A stretch of DNA of 64,000 nucleotides. Source: Microdochium bolleyi (Eukaryota; Ascomycota; Sordariomycetes; Xylariales; Microdochiaceae). The stretch lies in NCBI GenBank assembly GCA_001566295.1, contig KQ964247.1, forward strand, positions 2,232,001 to 2,296,000. The letters are read 5' to 3'. Every line of letters starts with the position of its first letter. The first letter of the stretch is position 1. Below the pieces are notes generated by a model. It was given only the letters and a program-made list of their open reading frames with translations, was not told the DNA's origin and did no database searches. The translations under genes and the position numbers were made by a program. Below are positions 1 to 10,884 of the stretch, piece after piece.

Positions 1-437
1 CAAACTCATTCACGGGCATCACATGTCTTGGCTGGAAAGACACAAAGGTGACGTCTACCGTTGCGTGATCCTAGGCCGCGGTCTGCAGGTCGAGAGACTA
101 AGATCCAGGCGGCACAGCCTTAGCCGGCATTATCCGCCCGGAACTTCCCATGCCTAGCCCGTTATCGGGACCATTTCGTTGTTAGTGTTCGTCCGAACGC
201 AAGTCACCATCGAGGTCTGTCCGAGAGGAGCACAGTATATCGTGAAATGGACATCTAATTTGTCTTGGATATCTCTCGTTGCAGCCGGAACACCATGCGT
301 TTATATGACAATCCCCTCCGGAAAGCAAGTCGTGGTATTTCTTCCCCTCAACCCCCCAAAACTCCAATGTGACTGTGTGCACAAACGTCTTGTCCGGGTG
401 CAAGCCACTCTGTTTTGGGGTTCGTCTCTATCCATCT
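1..437. other. Intergenic sequence at left edge
   Basis: Nothing coding is recognisable here on either strand. It lies downstream of the minus-strand Ste16/Rictor stop codon and presumably holds its 3' UTR. Short open frames on both strands have no recognisable motif. Confidence 0.6.
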
Positions 438-3400
438 TTACAGTGATGCTTGTATCGCAGGCATGGGACCCCCAAGGCCCAGCTCAGACGGGTCACTGAT
501 GCTTCGCTGCCTCTCTGTGCGCTGCTCATCGCCAGAGCTACTCTCAATCTCCTCGTCGCTATCCTCGTCATAGATGATGCGCCGTAGTACGTTCTTGTCG
601 AACAACTCGATAACCAAGTGTCGGTCGGGCAGTCGATAGTGGTGCGTCTCTAGGAATGCCAGCACCCGACGGAACAGCGCCGGCTGCCGGAACGCGGCAT
701 CCTTCTTGCCTCGCATCTGCGCCAGCTCGGTTCGTGCTTTTTTGTACTTAACCATGTCGCCCATCTCGACCATCAGCGCCATGACCTTCTGACTTGTCTC
801 GTCTTCTGGTTCACCTTCGGAAGTTTGGCTGATTGTCGTCTGTGATTGCGGGAGCTCTATGGCTGTAGGTCCTAGATGCTTCCATGGCTTCACAGAGAAG
901 AACTTGGAAATGTCTTTTGGTATGCAGAAGCCGAGCGAAGTGCCTAACGGTGTCGTGTTGGACTCCCATCCATGCTCAGAAAGGATTTCTAGGCCGTGGA
1001 TTGACCTTGATATCAAGCCCATCACAAAGAATGCCGTGCCCCGCATGCTCATGACATCGTGGCTTTCCGCAATCTGTACGATGTGCCCCACGACGTCCGT
1101 CGCTTCCAGAAACGGAGCACCAAGCTCCATCGAGCCGACGTTGCCAACAGCCCACAAGCACCCTTTGACTTTGGTGAGGATCTCGGAGTCTTCAGATTGC
1201 ATGCCGAACTCCCGGATAGTGGACGCAAAGTCTTCAAAGTGGCCTTTGTCCTCAAGCAACCGGCAGCCTTCTTTGGTCCTGGTGAGCTCTCGGTAGAAAT
1301 GTGGTGGGACATGGTGATCTGCATCAAGGTCCAGCTCGTCCTCATACATGCTGAGGCGGTTGTTGTGCTCGTCGGCATTGTCCACAAATGATCGTGCCAG
1401 GCTGGCTTCAATCAGACCAACGTATGCATCGTTGCGACCCAAGAACCAGTCGTCCATCTCGTTGCTGATATAGTCCAGGTTGTCCAAATAGTGATATCCA
1501 ATAGACGTCGATAGGAAACGCAGCAACAACGGAGCTCCTATCTCGCCAAGGTGGTCCAGCGCTGGCCGACACTCTACGATGTACTCCAAGAGGTGCTTAC
1601 TGTTGCAAGCCTTCTCCAAAATTTTAACGGCAGTGGCGCACACCTCGACTTCGGGGTCGTATAGTTGTGTAACAAGTAGTTGTATAGCCCATTTCGAATC
1701 CGAGATGACTTGTCCGGTAGGGGACAGACGCTGCAAGGCCGAGTACTTTCTCAGTGCGTTCGTGGCATGAATCCGCATATCTTTCGTGCCTGCTGTCAAC
1801 GCCTTGGAGAGCAGGACGCGTGCGTGTCCCGGAATGCTGTAGTCAAAGCTGGAGAGCAATAACTTGATCAAATCTGGGCGCTGCTTCAGGTCGACGATGT
1901 GATACATCATATTGAAGATATGCCACTTCTCCAGCATCGCCATACCCTTCCGGTCGCCCGTCAAGACGCCAATCATGGGGAAGTAGCCACCGCATAACGT
2001 GTCGGTTAGCCGATCAGGCGAGAACATTGGATACTGGGCGGTGATCCCGCTTGTCTTTTGAAAAAGTCAGTGGAGACAACGGGACAGCTAAAGATTTCTG
2101 TGACTTACCGGATCGCATTGCGCGAGGCACTCGGCGATCTGCCGCAGCAGCTTGTTGTCCGTCAAGTACTTCGTGCCCTCTGCCGTCTGAATCAATGTAT
2201 GCAGTAGGGCACATCCGACTCTAACATACTTCTGCGTGTTGCGTGTATTCTTGATCTCAGCAAACCTATACTTGAAAGGCCGATAGAAACTAAAGATTCG
2301 CTTGAGGAACTTCGACGCCTTGTTAGCCTCTTCGACACGTTTTCCGTTCAGCAGAGGCCCCTCTATGATCTTGAGAATAACGTCCCAGTTCCATTTTGAC
2401 GGGTTCGAGTGGTTGAGCACTCCGGAGTCGAGCAGCATCTGGCGGAAAGTGGCGTCATCCGTGGTAATGGAAACACCTGCTCGTGATGTCTCGTCGACTG
2501 AGCCCGATCGCTCCGTGGTCCGGGTGGATGGCAAATAGCCGGAGTTCAGGCCAGCTGGTGCTGAGCGATATAGAGTCCGGCTAACACTACTGATCTGGTA
2601 GACAATGCCGGTGGCATTGAAACGCGCTTCATCGTCTCCAAATTGTGCTGCCACTGAGAACAACTCAGGAAGAAGCTGTAACTCACTGCTCCACGAAGGC
2701 GGCAGTAGGCGGCTGGCTAGCTTCAAAGTTTCGCCGATCAAGAGAGTTGTCTTGCGTTTTAGTGTAGGATCGTCGGTGTCCTGTGCGACTTCTAGCAGCC
2801 GGGGCATCAACCCTGCTTTGATGAGCGTTGCAAGCAGGATCGCAGTGTAGTGGTCTACAAAGTTCTGCTCGGCACCGTCTTCTTCGAACCAGGATGATGC
2901 CTTGTTGGGAGCTGCTGCCTTGAGGGTTGCCACGCGGCCATAAGTTGTGAGTCGACGACCCGCGAGATATGAGGTCGCCCATGCTGGAGGTTTGATCCGA
3001 AGTAATGAGTAGAGCAAGTCAATAATGATATCTCGTATTCCCGGAGTCGGAAGCATCAAGCTCGATATCAGGGAGGCGACTGCCCTGAGGTCGTACATGG
3101 TAAGACTCATCAGTCCAGACCACGACTTGAATGCCGAAGTTATCGCCTGTGAGTTTTGCTTGGCGATTGCCTCATACGAGAAGATCACATCTGTGAAAGC
3201 TGTGAACAAAACCTCAAGCTGGCTGCCCGGGCGCAAGTAGACCCGCGTGTGAGGCCTGTCCAGTAAGTACAGGTACGTCGCTGCAAGTGACTCTGGCGCT
3301 TTGTATGTGCCTTCCGCAAGTGCTTCTGACAAAGGGCTAAGCCCCCCCGACGCGATCAGAAGCGCCGGGTCGCGCAGCAGTATCTCCGCGAGCGTTTCAG

Positions 3401-4502
3401 TACAAATAGGCCGGAGGCGATCCTCTGCAAACTCGGCAACAGCGCCAATCGTTCGAACGAGCGCCCGCGAGACTTCACTGACTCCGCCCTTGACATCCAG
3501 GAATGCCCTCACGAACTTGAGAGCCTGCTCACGCTCCACATCTGCCTTGCGATCCTTCGCCAAGGAGACGACCACCATGTAGTCCGTGTTGAGATTGCGT
3601 ATCCGCTTCAGTGACGAGATATCGGAAATAGAGTAACGAAGCACACGGTAGGCCGCAGCAACCACCTCTCTGCTCCCACTCAGGAGCATCAATTGCATGC
3701 GATCCCCAAAGATTGACCACACCAGATCGTACTTGATCGTGGGGTATCTCTTGAATAGGTCGACTAGGCTGTTCGCTCGACTAACGTAGTACTCTGGCGT
3801 CATGCCCTCTGTCTCGAGCGCCTGCAGAATCTCGGCAAGCACGAACGTAGGCGATTCGGTTGGCTCGTCGTCATCCGAGCCAGCGTCGCTGCGAGAAGCA
3901 CTCCCCGGGGACCTGTACGACCCAGTCTGCTGTGTCAAGTCACCACGCCCTTTGACCGGCGTTGCTGGAGAAGCCTTTGTGCGCTGCAGCTCGGCGACAC
4001 GCTGCTGGTGCTGCTTGATTCTCACGTTGGATGCTGATATCTCGGCCTCTACGCGCGTGCGCTGGTCTTTGGCGACCTTGGCTTTCTTCGCGTTGAGCGC
4101 TTCGAGCAGGTTCTCGCTGCCTTCTTTGATCTTAATCTCCCGATTGAGTGCATCCTTGGCAGAGCTAAGAGCGCGCTCGTATGCCGTGTCCTCGTCCTCA
4201 TCGAGCTGATCTTGGTTGTATGCCTCCTGCCTTGTGCCGGCTCGTGATTGCAGAGTCTGACTGCGAAGCTCAGAGCTGAAGCTTCCAGGAGCAGGAGAGG
4301 GGTTCATGGAGTTGCTCCTCGGCCCATACGAGATAGCGGATGCAGACAGGTTGTTACGCGCCAGGTTCGTCGCCCCAGGCGGTTGCAAGCCCGCATCCCG
4401 GTCAAGACTCGTGCGACCAGCAGTTGCTGGCGGCTTCATCGAGCCAGTGGGTTGTGTTGTGTATGACTTTTGGGTCGGCATGCCTGCTGAGGTACCCAAC
4501 AT
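438..4502 (-). CDS. ste16: TORC2 subunit Ste16/Avo3 (Rictor family)
   Basis: This is the Rictor-family scaffold of TOR complex 2, which controls AGC kinases, actin and growth at the plasma membrane. Exons are 4502-2109 and 2054-438. The 54-bp intron has donor GTAAGT, and the join is in phase 0, reading QCDP/TSGITAQ. The product is 1336 residues, close to S. pombe Ste16. Residues 1-100 are Ser/Pro-rich and disordered. About 100-175 is a charged coiled coil. From about 215 an all-helical ARM/HEAT-like region runs to the C terminus. The block RGTAFFVMGLISRS near residue 1130 is a hallmark of the Rictor C-terminal domain. The acidic Ser/Glu tail near the C terminus is low complexity. The ATG has a CCACC context. 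The upstream neighbour, uricase, is divergent and about 1.8 kb away. Family assignment is from recognised motifs; function is by family. Confidence 0.93.
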
Positions 4503-6346
4503 GGTGGCGGCCTCAATTCAGCGTCCGCCCTCTGGGACAGGTTCCCAGGAGCGGCTCACCCAACAGATGACAATCGCATAGATAGAGAAGCCAGGTGACG
4601 AACAAGAGACTCGTAATAGTAGAATATGCCTCGGAGCGAACTGTCTTCGCAAGTTGATGCGCGCGCGGGGCGCGATGTGCTGAATGGCCGGGGTAAGGTG
4701 CGGCAGTGCGGCCAGCGATGCGCAGCCCTATTCGATAGAAGCTCTGTATCGTCCGCCAGTCAAAACGCGATTTTATTTCGTGGCGTCTATGCGCAAGTCG
4801 GATGATTCAAGGTCGAGTCTGGAGCGATCGCGAATCGAGTGAGGCGGAGGGTGGCGGTCGGGGACACGAGGTCACCACACGAAGAAGCGAGAGGCGCGGC
4901 CTGTCAACAGGCGCCGACGGGCAATGGCGGAAGGGAGAGTGGGCAATCTTTTGAGGACGTGTCGGGCTGGGCCAGGACCTGCTCAGCACATGCAAAAGGG
5001 CGACGCGAAGGGGACCGCGGGCTCGAGAAGCCGTTGAAGATGCCGAGTGAGGTCGACTGGTCCAAGGGTGGTCTGCGGAGAACGCCAGGGTGACTGTGGG
5101 GAATCAACTCGAGCTTGGTTTGGTCGTGTTGACCCAGACATCGCCAGCACCCCTCCACAAAGAAGCTTGGCAGCTTCCTCAGCGATACTCAGAGGCTCGA
5201 CAAAGTCGCTCAAAGCGCTTCAGGTCTACTCCAGCACACTCCAGCACACTCCAGCACACTCCCAGGCCAGACAATGTGCCAAACTCATGACTGAACGACA
5301 GGCTAGTCACGTCGCTCTGCGGCCCTTAAACCGCTAGGTGGGTTTCCACCAAGGTATGACTCCATGCGGAGGCCCAAGCAAACTTCAAGCAGACGCCTGC
5401 GTTCACGCGCCATCATGGCCGCACCCACACGGAGCAAGTCGAGCCTTGATGCGATTCTACATGTCAAGCACCGCATAAACGAGCAGGCCAGGTTGCGATG
5501 GGGTTGACGATACGCAGCCTCACACAGCTCAGGATCATGTTCAGAAGCATCCACCACAGGGTAGTCCATTATGGAATCATCAAACCGAGAGTCACTTAGC
5601 TCTATCTTACGGGAGGATGCATGTAGGGCAAATGGAAGGGGCAGACAACGCCGGGCTCGTATGAAAAGCTGGAGACTTGTGAGCAAGACTTGTGCTGGAG
5701 GTTGTCTCTCTCATACGGTGCCTGTCAAAGCGCCGTCCTCACCCAGGTGGAATCGACGAGGACTACCTTTGCTGCCCAGCATGCAGCAAAAACCTCGTCA
5801 GGGCACACGCCGGAGCTGTCGTCGAGCTCTTGGAAGCTCTGACGACTGTCCAGGTGTGCATTTGCAGGCTGCGACGTGCCTGGCCTGGCCTGGCCGGCCG
5901 AGTCCGCCCCAGGCCGGTTGCGAGCGCAGCAGCAGGGCTGGAGTCGGCCGCCGCCGGCGGGTTCCGGTCGTACCACGCCGCTATCTCCCCCACACGCGCC
6001 GCAGCAGGGACAATCGCCGTCCCATGAGACCCTCGTCACCCTGCGACCTCGGGAGACAAGACCGGCGGCCGTGTCCGGGCCAGGCACAAAGCTTAGAGCT
6101 ACCGAGTCCCTTGACACAACGACCTGGCCAGGGATTGGTGCCAGACACGGACCTTGCCCGTGCCATCCATCATATAAGAACCCTAGCTTCCCATCTCTGC
6201 CTTGTCGCTGCGGGAGCTAGACCTCATTCTGATCTTCATATATCGCCCTGCGCGCCTGCTACTGACGTAGATTGCTCACTTTCCTGGCCAGCATTCCAAC
6301 AGCACCGCGCCTTGCTTCCTAGTACATAATCCCACACAACCTCGCA
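4503..6346. other. Divergent intergenic region between ste16 and uricase
   Basis: This 1.8-kb stretch must contain both divergent promoters. I see a three-copy decamer repeat (5231-5260) but no convincing gene. The open frames of 100-250 codons around 5571-6329 are GC-rich, repetitive in Arg/Pro/Ser and have no family motif. I did not find a convincing TCGG-N6-CCGA purine-regulator site near the uricase start. Confidence 0.5.
5231..5260. repeat. Tandem 10-bp repeat, 3 copies
   Basis: CCAGCACACT is repeated three times without mismatch, with a partial unit (CTACT) before and a partial unit after. The unit length is close to one helical turn. No function is assigned. Confidence 0.9.
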
Positions 6347-7338
6347 ATGCCTTTTGTCTCGGCTGCACGCTACGGCAAGGACAATGTCCGCGTCTACAAG
6401 GTCGAGCGCGATGCCGCGGCCGGCACGCAGACGGTGACGGAGCTGACGGTGTGCTGCCTGCTCGAGGGTGCCATCGAGAGCTCCTACACACGGGCCGACA
6501 ACAGCGTCGTCGTGGCCACCGACTCGATCAAGAACACGATCTACATCAAGGCCAAGGAGCACCCGGTCAACCCCATCGAGGTCTGGGCCGCGACCCTCGG
6601 CCAGCACTTCCTCGACACCTACAGCCACATCAGCGTCGCCAACGTCGACGTGATCCAGCACCGCTGGACGCGCATGGTCGTCGACGGCAAGCCGCACCCG
6701 CACTCCTTCCTCCGCGACGGCGAGGAGACGCGCAACGTCACCGCCCGCGTGTCGCGCAAGGAGGGCGCCGTGATCGAGAGCTCCATCAAGAACCTGCTCG
6801 TCCTCAAGAGCACCGGCTCCCAATTCCACGGCTTCGTCCGCGACGAGTTCACCACCCTGCCCGAGACGTGGGACCGCATCCTGTCCACCGATGTCGACGC
6901 CACGTGGACCTGGAAGGCGTTCCCCACGCTGCAGGCTGTCAGGGACAAGACGGCCGCGTTTGACAAGGCGTGGAACGACGCGCGCGAGATCACCCTCGCC
7001 ACGTTCGCGAAGGAGAACAGCCCCTCCGTGCAGGGTACCATGTACAAGATGTGCGAGCAGATCCTCGAGGCCGCGCCTGATGTCGCCAAGGTGTTTTACG
7101 CGTTGCCCAACAAGCACTACTTTGAGCTCGGTATGTCTCCTTTTCTCCTCCCCCGATCCTGCCCCAGTGATATGGTCATTTGCTTGGTGAGCAGTAGACT
7201 GACTTCACATCCGCAGATTTATCGTGGCACAAGGGCATCAAGAACACCGGCAAGGACGCCGAGGTCTATGTGCCGCAGTCCGGGCCCAACGGTCTCATCA
7301 AGGTCGAAGTCTCGCGCGACCAGCGTTCCAAGTTGTAG
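6347..7338 (+). CDS. uaZ: Urate oxidase (uricase), peroxisomal
   Basis: It oxidises urate to 5-hydroxyisourate in purine catabolism, using O2 and no cofactor. Exons are 6347-7130 and 7217-7338. The 86-bp intron (GTATGT to CAG) is spliced in phase 1, giving LPNKHYFEL/DLSWHKG. The product is 301 residues, the usual uricase length. Catalytic elements seen: Lys11, the Thr58-Asp59 pair in VVATDS, and Asn255/His257 in LPNKHYF. The last three residues are SKL, a canonical PTS1 signal, encoded by exon 2, so the enzyme should be peroxisomal. The first ATG opens the conserved MPFVSAARYGKDNVRVYKV start. The coding region is strongly C-ending at third positions, suggesting good expression. If the intron were retained, the frame would shift and the SKL would be lost. 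Confidence 0.97.
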
Positions 7339-7875
7339 AAGTGGGTTGTTCTATCAGAGAACATGCAATCGTCTGTCTTCATCCATTTCATGGTTTGCGT
7401 TGAGCAAAATGCGGGTGTTTGGGTATATCGTTTGGGATCCAATTATATCTCTTGGCAGCAATTGTTCTTATATACGAATAGTAGAGTTTGTCATTATGGT
7501 CAATGTCATCGCTATTTTGCCATTCGACCTTGAGACTATGCCTGGCGATCAGAAGTGTACATATTTGGCAATGATTAACATGAAGAACACCGCAAACGCT
7601 GGGCTCCTTTTGTGTACAGAAGTGCACTGAACACAATGTAACGCACAAGGGTTCGCTCATAAGCCAAGTTCTTTGTTGTGGCGTTGTTTTGTACAAGGAA
7701 ATCGTACAGTGGTATGTGTATACACGGCCAGCCGGTCGGCCTGTTTCTACGCGTGAACAGATAGCTGCGTCTCATGTTATCGTCCTTTGACGCAGTTGTC
7801 TGTCGCTCTAGCTTTCATTCGACTCTTCCCAGGCCAGCCAGCGCATCCCCGAGCAGCACCAACCCGTAACTCGCT
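7339..7875. other. Convergent 3' intergenic region
   Basis: This is an AT-richer spacer between the convergent uricase and uL13m genes, presumably holding both 3' UTRs and polyadenylation signals. No gene is seen; the frame open to 7630 is only intron/UTR read-through of the uricase frame. Confidence 0.6.
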
Positions 7876-8498
7876 CTATATCCGCTCCGCACCAGTCTCG
7901 CGGATCGCCCTCGCCGCATCCTCCCAGCCAGTCTTCCCAACCTCCACACCTCCAAACCTAACGATGTTCTGCTTGTACGGGTGCGCGTCTGCCTCGAACG
8001 CCTTGAGCCGCGCGAGCCGCTTGTCGCGCAGCCTGTTCTTCGGCAGCATCCCGCTGACTGCCTTTCTGAGGATCTCGGCGCCGCCGAACTTGGCCATGAG
8101 CACGTCCATCGTCACGTGCTTCAGCGAGCCCGGCCGCGTGTTGTGCCGGTAGTACGTCTTCTGCCACTTCTTGTTGCCCGTGGTGTGCAGGGCCGCGCAG
8201 TTGGTGACGACGACGTAGTCGCCGCAGTCGGTCGAAGGGTCCCAGATGGGCTTGTGCTTGCCGCACAGGATCGTGGCTATCCGCGAGGCGAGGCGGCCCA
8301 GGGACGGCGGGGTCACGTTGGGCTGTGTCGAGAGCGTGGGGTGCGGCGCCGAGGCGGAGATGTGGTGCCATGTGCGCGAGTAGGCGAGTTTCGTCTACAG
8401 GAGGGGAGTGTCAGCGGGTGAGATGTTCTGTCTGGGTGTCGCCACGGTCAACCTCGAGAGTGGGTGAGGGCGCATACCAGGCCGAGGGTTTGTGACAT
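7876..8498 (-). CDS. MRPL23: Mitochondrial large-subunit ribosomal protein uL13m
   Basis: This is a component of the mitochondrial 54S ribosomal subunit. Exon 1 (8498-8478) encodes only MSQTLGL. An 83-bp intron (donor GTATGC, acceptor TGTAG) follows, and exon 2 is 8394-7876; the join is in phase 0. The product is 179 residues. The uL13 core is clear: LGRLASRIATILCGKHKP near the N-terminal third, GDYVVVTNC, and the GMLPKNRLR signature in the C-terminal half. The first residues (TKLAYSRTWHHIS) lack a long classical presequence, as is common in this family. The tiny first exon decides the start and would be missed by simple ORF calling: the long open frame alone begins with an internal MTPPSL. 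It is divergent from the CCS gene. Confidence 0.93.
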
Positions 8499-8989
8499 GT
8501 TGGCGGTCCGTGTGAGGGAACTAGCCCCTGTGCCGACGTCTGGTCGAGAGTGATGCAATTGTCCCGTGGAGGGTGATCCAAGATCGTTGGCGGAGGCGGC
8601 TATGCTGAAACTGCAGCTCGTCGTGGTCGTCGTGAGTCGGGATGCGTGCTGTCGAACGTGCTTGATTCGGCCCTAAAATTTCCCATTGCCATACTGGAGC
8701 GTTAGCTGAGCTGGATGGAGTTGCAGGGCCGTGGTCAAGGTCGCGTGGTGGGGCCAGCTGCCGTGACCTTCTCTACGGCCAGGGCTCTGCTACTTGGCAG
8801 CTGGCAAGGAATGTGCCCGGCGCACGGCGTTCATAGAGCGCTTGTACTGGTCAGGCGCCACCGATATCGTCAGATTGATGGGGTGCATTACAAAGCAGGG
8901 TGCGGACGAGCTCGAATTGTGTAAGTCCTAACTAACAGATAGCCCGAGGTCGGTGTCGAAATTTACCCAAAGAGCGTCTCCGTCATACG
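8499..8989. other. Divergent promoter region of uL13m and CCS
   Basis: This is about 490 bp between the two divergent genes. No coding potential is recognised. It must carry both promoters, but I could not assign a specific regulatory site. Confidence 0.5.
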
Positions 8990-9139
8990 ATGCCCATATT
9001 GACATCAAGCATCACAACGAGACAATTCGCTGCAGTAACCGTTTGTGCCGCCGCCGCCGTGTACGGAGTATCACGCTTCCACCACACATCTCGGAGTCAA
9101 AGGAATCGCTTCATTGTCCCCCCGCGAGAATCTTACAAG

Positions 9140-10078
9140 ATGGCGATTCAAGGCCAAGCCAAGACTCCATTCCAGGTCAGTACAAATCTCACGCCTTTAG
9201 CTCTAATACTATCCGTTAGCGTCTAACAGTTCTTACTGGTATAGACACTCTTTGCAGTGCACATGACATGTGAGAGCTGTGTCAATTCTGTTACAGATTC
9301 TCTAAATGCACTCGAGGGTGTCAACAGAGTACATGCGGACCTTGAGAAGCAGCAGGTCACCGTCGAGGGTACAGGTAAGGAGCCGGATTCCTGACATACG
9401 GCAGGGAAGTATGGCTGACACTCCCCGCAACAAGCTGCACCGTCCAGCATCGTGAGTGCAATCGAGGCCACAGGTCGTGATGCGATATTGCGAGGTTCCG
9501 GCACAACAGATGGTGCCGCTGTATGCATACTTGAGACGTTCCACAAGACCTGTGGTAGTGAAGCAGGACCTTTGCCATCTTCGACTGGGCAGACCAACTC
9601 GTGGATAGATGAGAGGAATGTCCGTGGCCTGGCTCGGATGGTCTCTGTGTCTCCAACGACCACGATTGTTGACCTCACCATCCACGGAGTACAGCCTGGC
9701 ACGTACAACGCAACCATTCGCGAGTACGGGAATCTGCAGCATGGTGCTGCCTCAACTGGTCCGGCTTGGGGTGGAGACAGCAACAGCAGCAGCAGCAGTC
9801 AACCCCGTGGACTGCTCGGAACGATTGAGGTCGGCGCGGACGGCAAGGGCTTCATGTTTACAGACCACCCGCTCCAGGTGTGGGAGATCATTGGGCATGC
9901 CATGGTCGTCAGCCAGCAGGATGTGGGCAAGGCCGAGCTCGAGAACAACGACAGCACCGTCCTGGGCGTCGTGGCGAGAAGTGCCGGGATGTGGGACAAT
10001 GACAAGGCAGTATGCTCGTGTACGGGCAAGACATTGTGGGAAGAGCGGAAGGACCAGGTATCGAAGGGCATGATATAA
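9140..10078 (+). CDS. CCS1: Copper chaperone for Cu/Zn superoxide dismutase (CCS)
   Basis: It delivers copper to SOD1 and oxidises its disulfide. Exons are 9140-9175, 9245-9374 and 9435-10078, with introns of 69 and 60 bp; the product is 269 residues. Domain I is an Atx1/HMA fold with the MTCESC metal-binding motif just after TLFAV. Domain II is SOD1-like but lacks SOD copper ligands, as in other fungal CCS proteins; it contains a Ser tract and GLLGTIEVG. Domain III has the CSC motif (VCSCTGKTLWEER) that transfers copper. Start choice: ATG 9140 (MAIQGQAKTPFQ) gives the usual fungal length, but the frame is open upstream to ATG 8990. That would add 50 residues containing a hydrophobic Ala-rich stretch followed by a basic cluster and give 319 residues. 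Both starts may be used. Confidence 0.94.
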
Positions 10079-10884
10079 CTCTTAGATGGCTCTTCTCGTC
10101 GAGCAACGATACTTGCCCATTCGCGGAGCGAATAGTAACTACACTCACGTGGGAAAAGGCATTGCTACCGTACTCAGTGCGGTCCGATGGGGGATCTGTC
10201 ACAACCGTGTCTCAGAATGCTCAGTGTCACGGGGCGATGGTGCAAGTCCCCCCAACCAGCGGGATCACAAGTGAGGCTACAGTTCTGGCTTGCCGAGAGG
10301 TGTCCCCAAGGCTTTCGGTCGTCCGCAGTCTTCAGCATGCCACGAACACTCCGTCACTCTGTGCTGTGTAGGTAATCGGCTGTTAGAGTCAGGCAAGCGT
10401 CTGGAGATTGGCGGACGGTTTCGTCACCGGGGCGCCATTGGCCAGAGTGGCCCCACTTCGCCTTCCGCGGAGCTGTTGCCCCCTGAGCAGTCGCCGACTT
10501 TTTTTTCCTTTTGGTTTTTCCTGCGGCAGGCCGTCCGTCTTATCCTGCGCCAGACTTGCCTGCGTGCTCCACTTTATTTCCAGGCAAGTGCAGCCCGATC
10601 GCTGTTTATCTTTTGAGCAAACTTTCGGGGTCCCTTTGCTCCTGCACTTTCCTCACCTTTGCATATCATCGCGATCCTGCCTGCCTTCTCCCACAGAACG
10701 CTGGTCTGAACAATCTCATCGACCTTGCTAGCTCCGCTCATTTGGCACGCAGCATCCCGCAGAATCGCATCTTTGTTCTTGTTCTTCTCTTCACACGCCA
10801 AAACACCCGACGCGCGCTCAACCGGCTCGTGTTCGCACAATCAGTCCTTCCATCACACAACTCTCACAACCCACTTCAATCATC
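10079..10884 (+). other. CCS 3' flank and DBP2 upstream/leader region
   Basis: No gene is seen. From 10343 to the DBP2 ATG at 10885 there is no ATG on the plus strand, and the sequence is pyrimidine-rich (T run near 10500, C/T-rich stretches near 10620 and 10790). This is what a long DBP2 5' leader of several hundred bases would look like. Confidence 0.5.

Noticed and set aside
5221..5260. Possible CRISPR-like or iteron array
   Set aside because: Units are directly adjacent with no spacers, and the genome is eukaryotic; it is a short tandem repeat.
6236..7117. 293-codon minus-strand frame opposite uricase
   Set aside because: It is the antisense shadow of a strongly GC3-biased exon; composition is repetitive Gly/Val/Asp/Arg with no motif.
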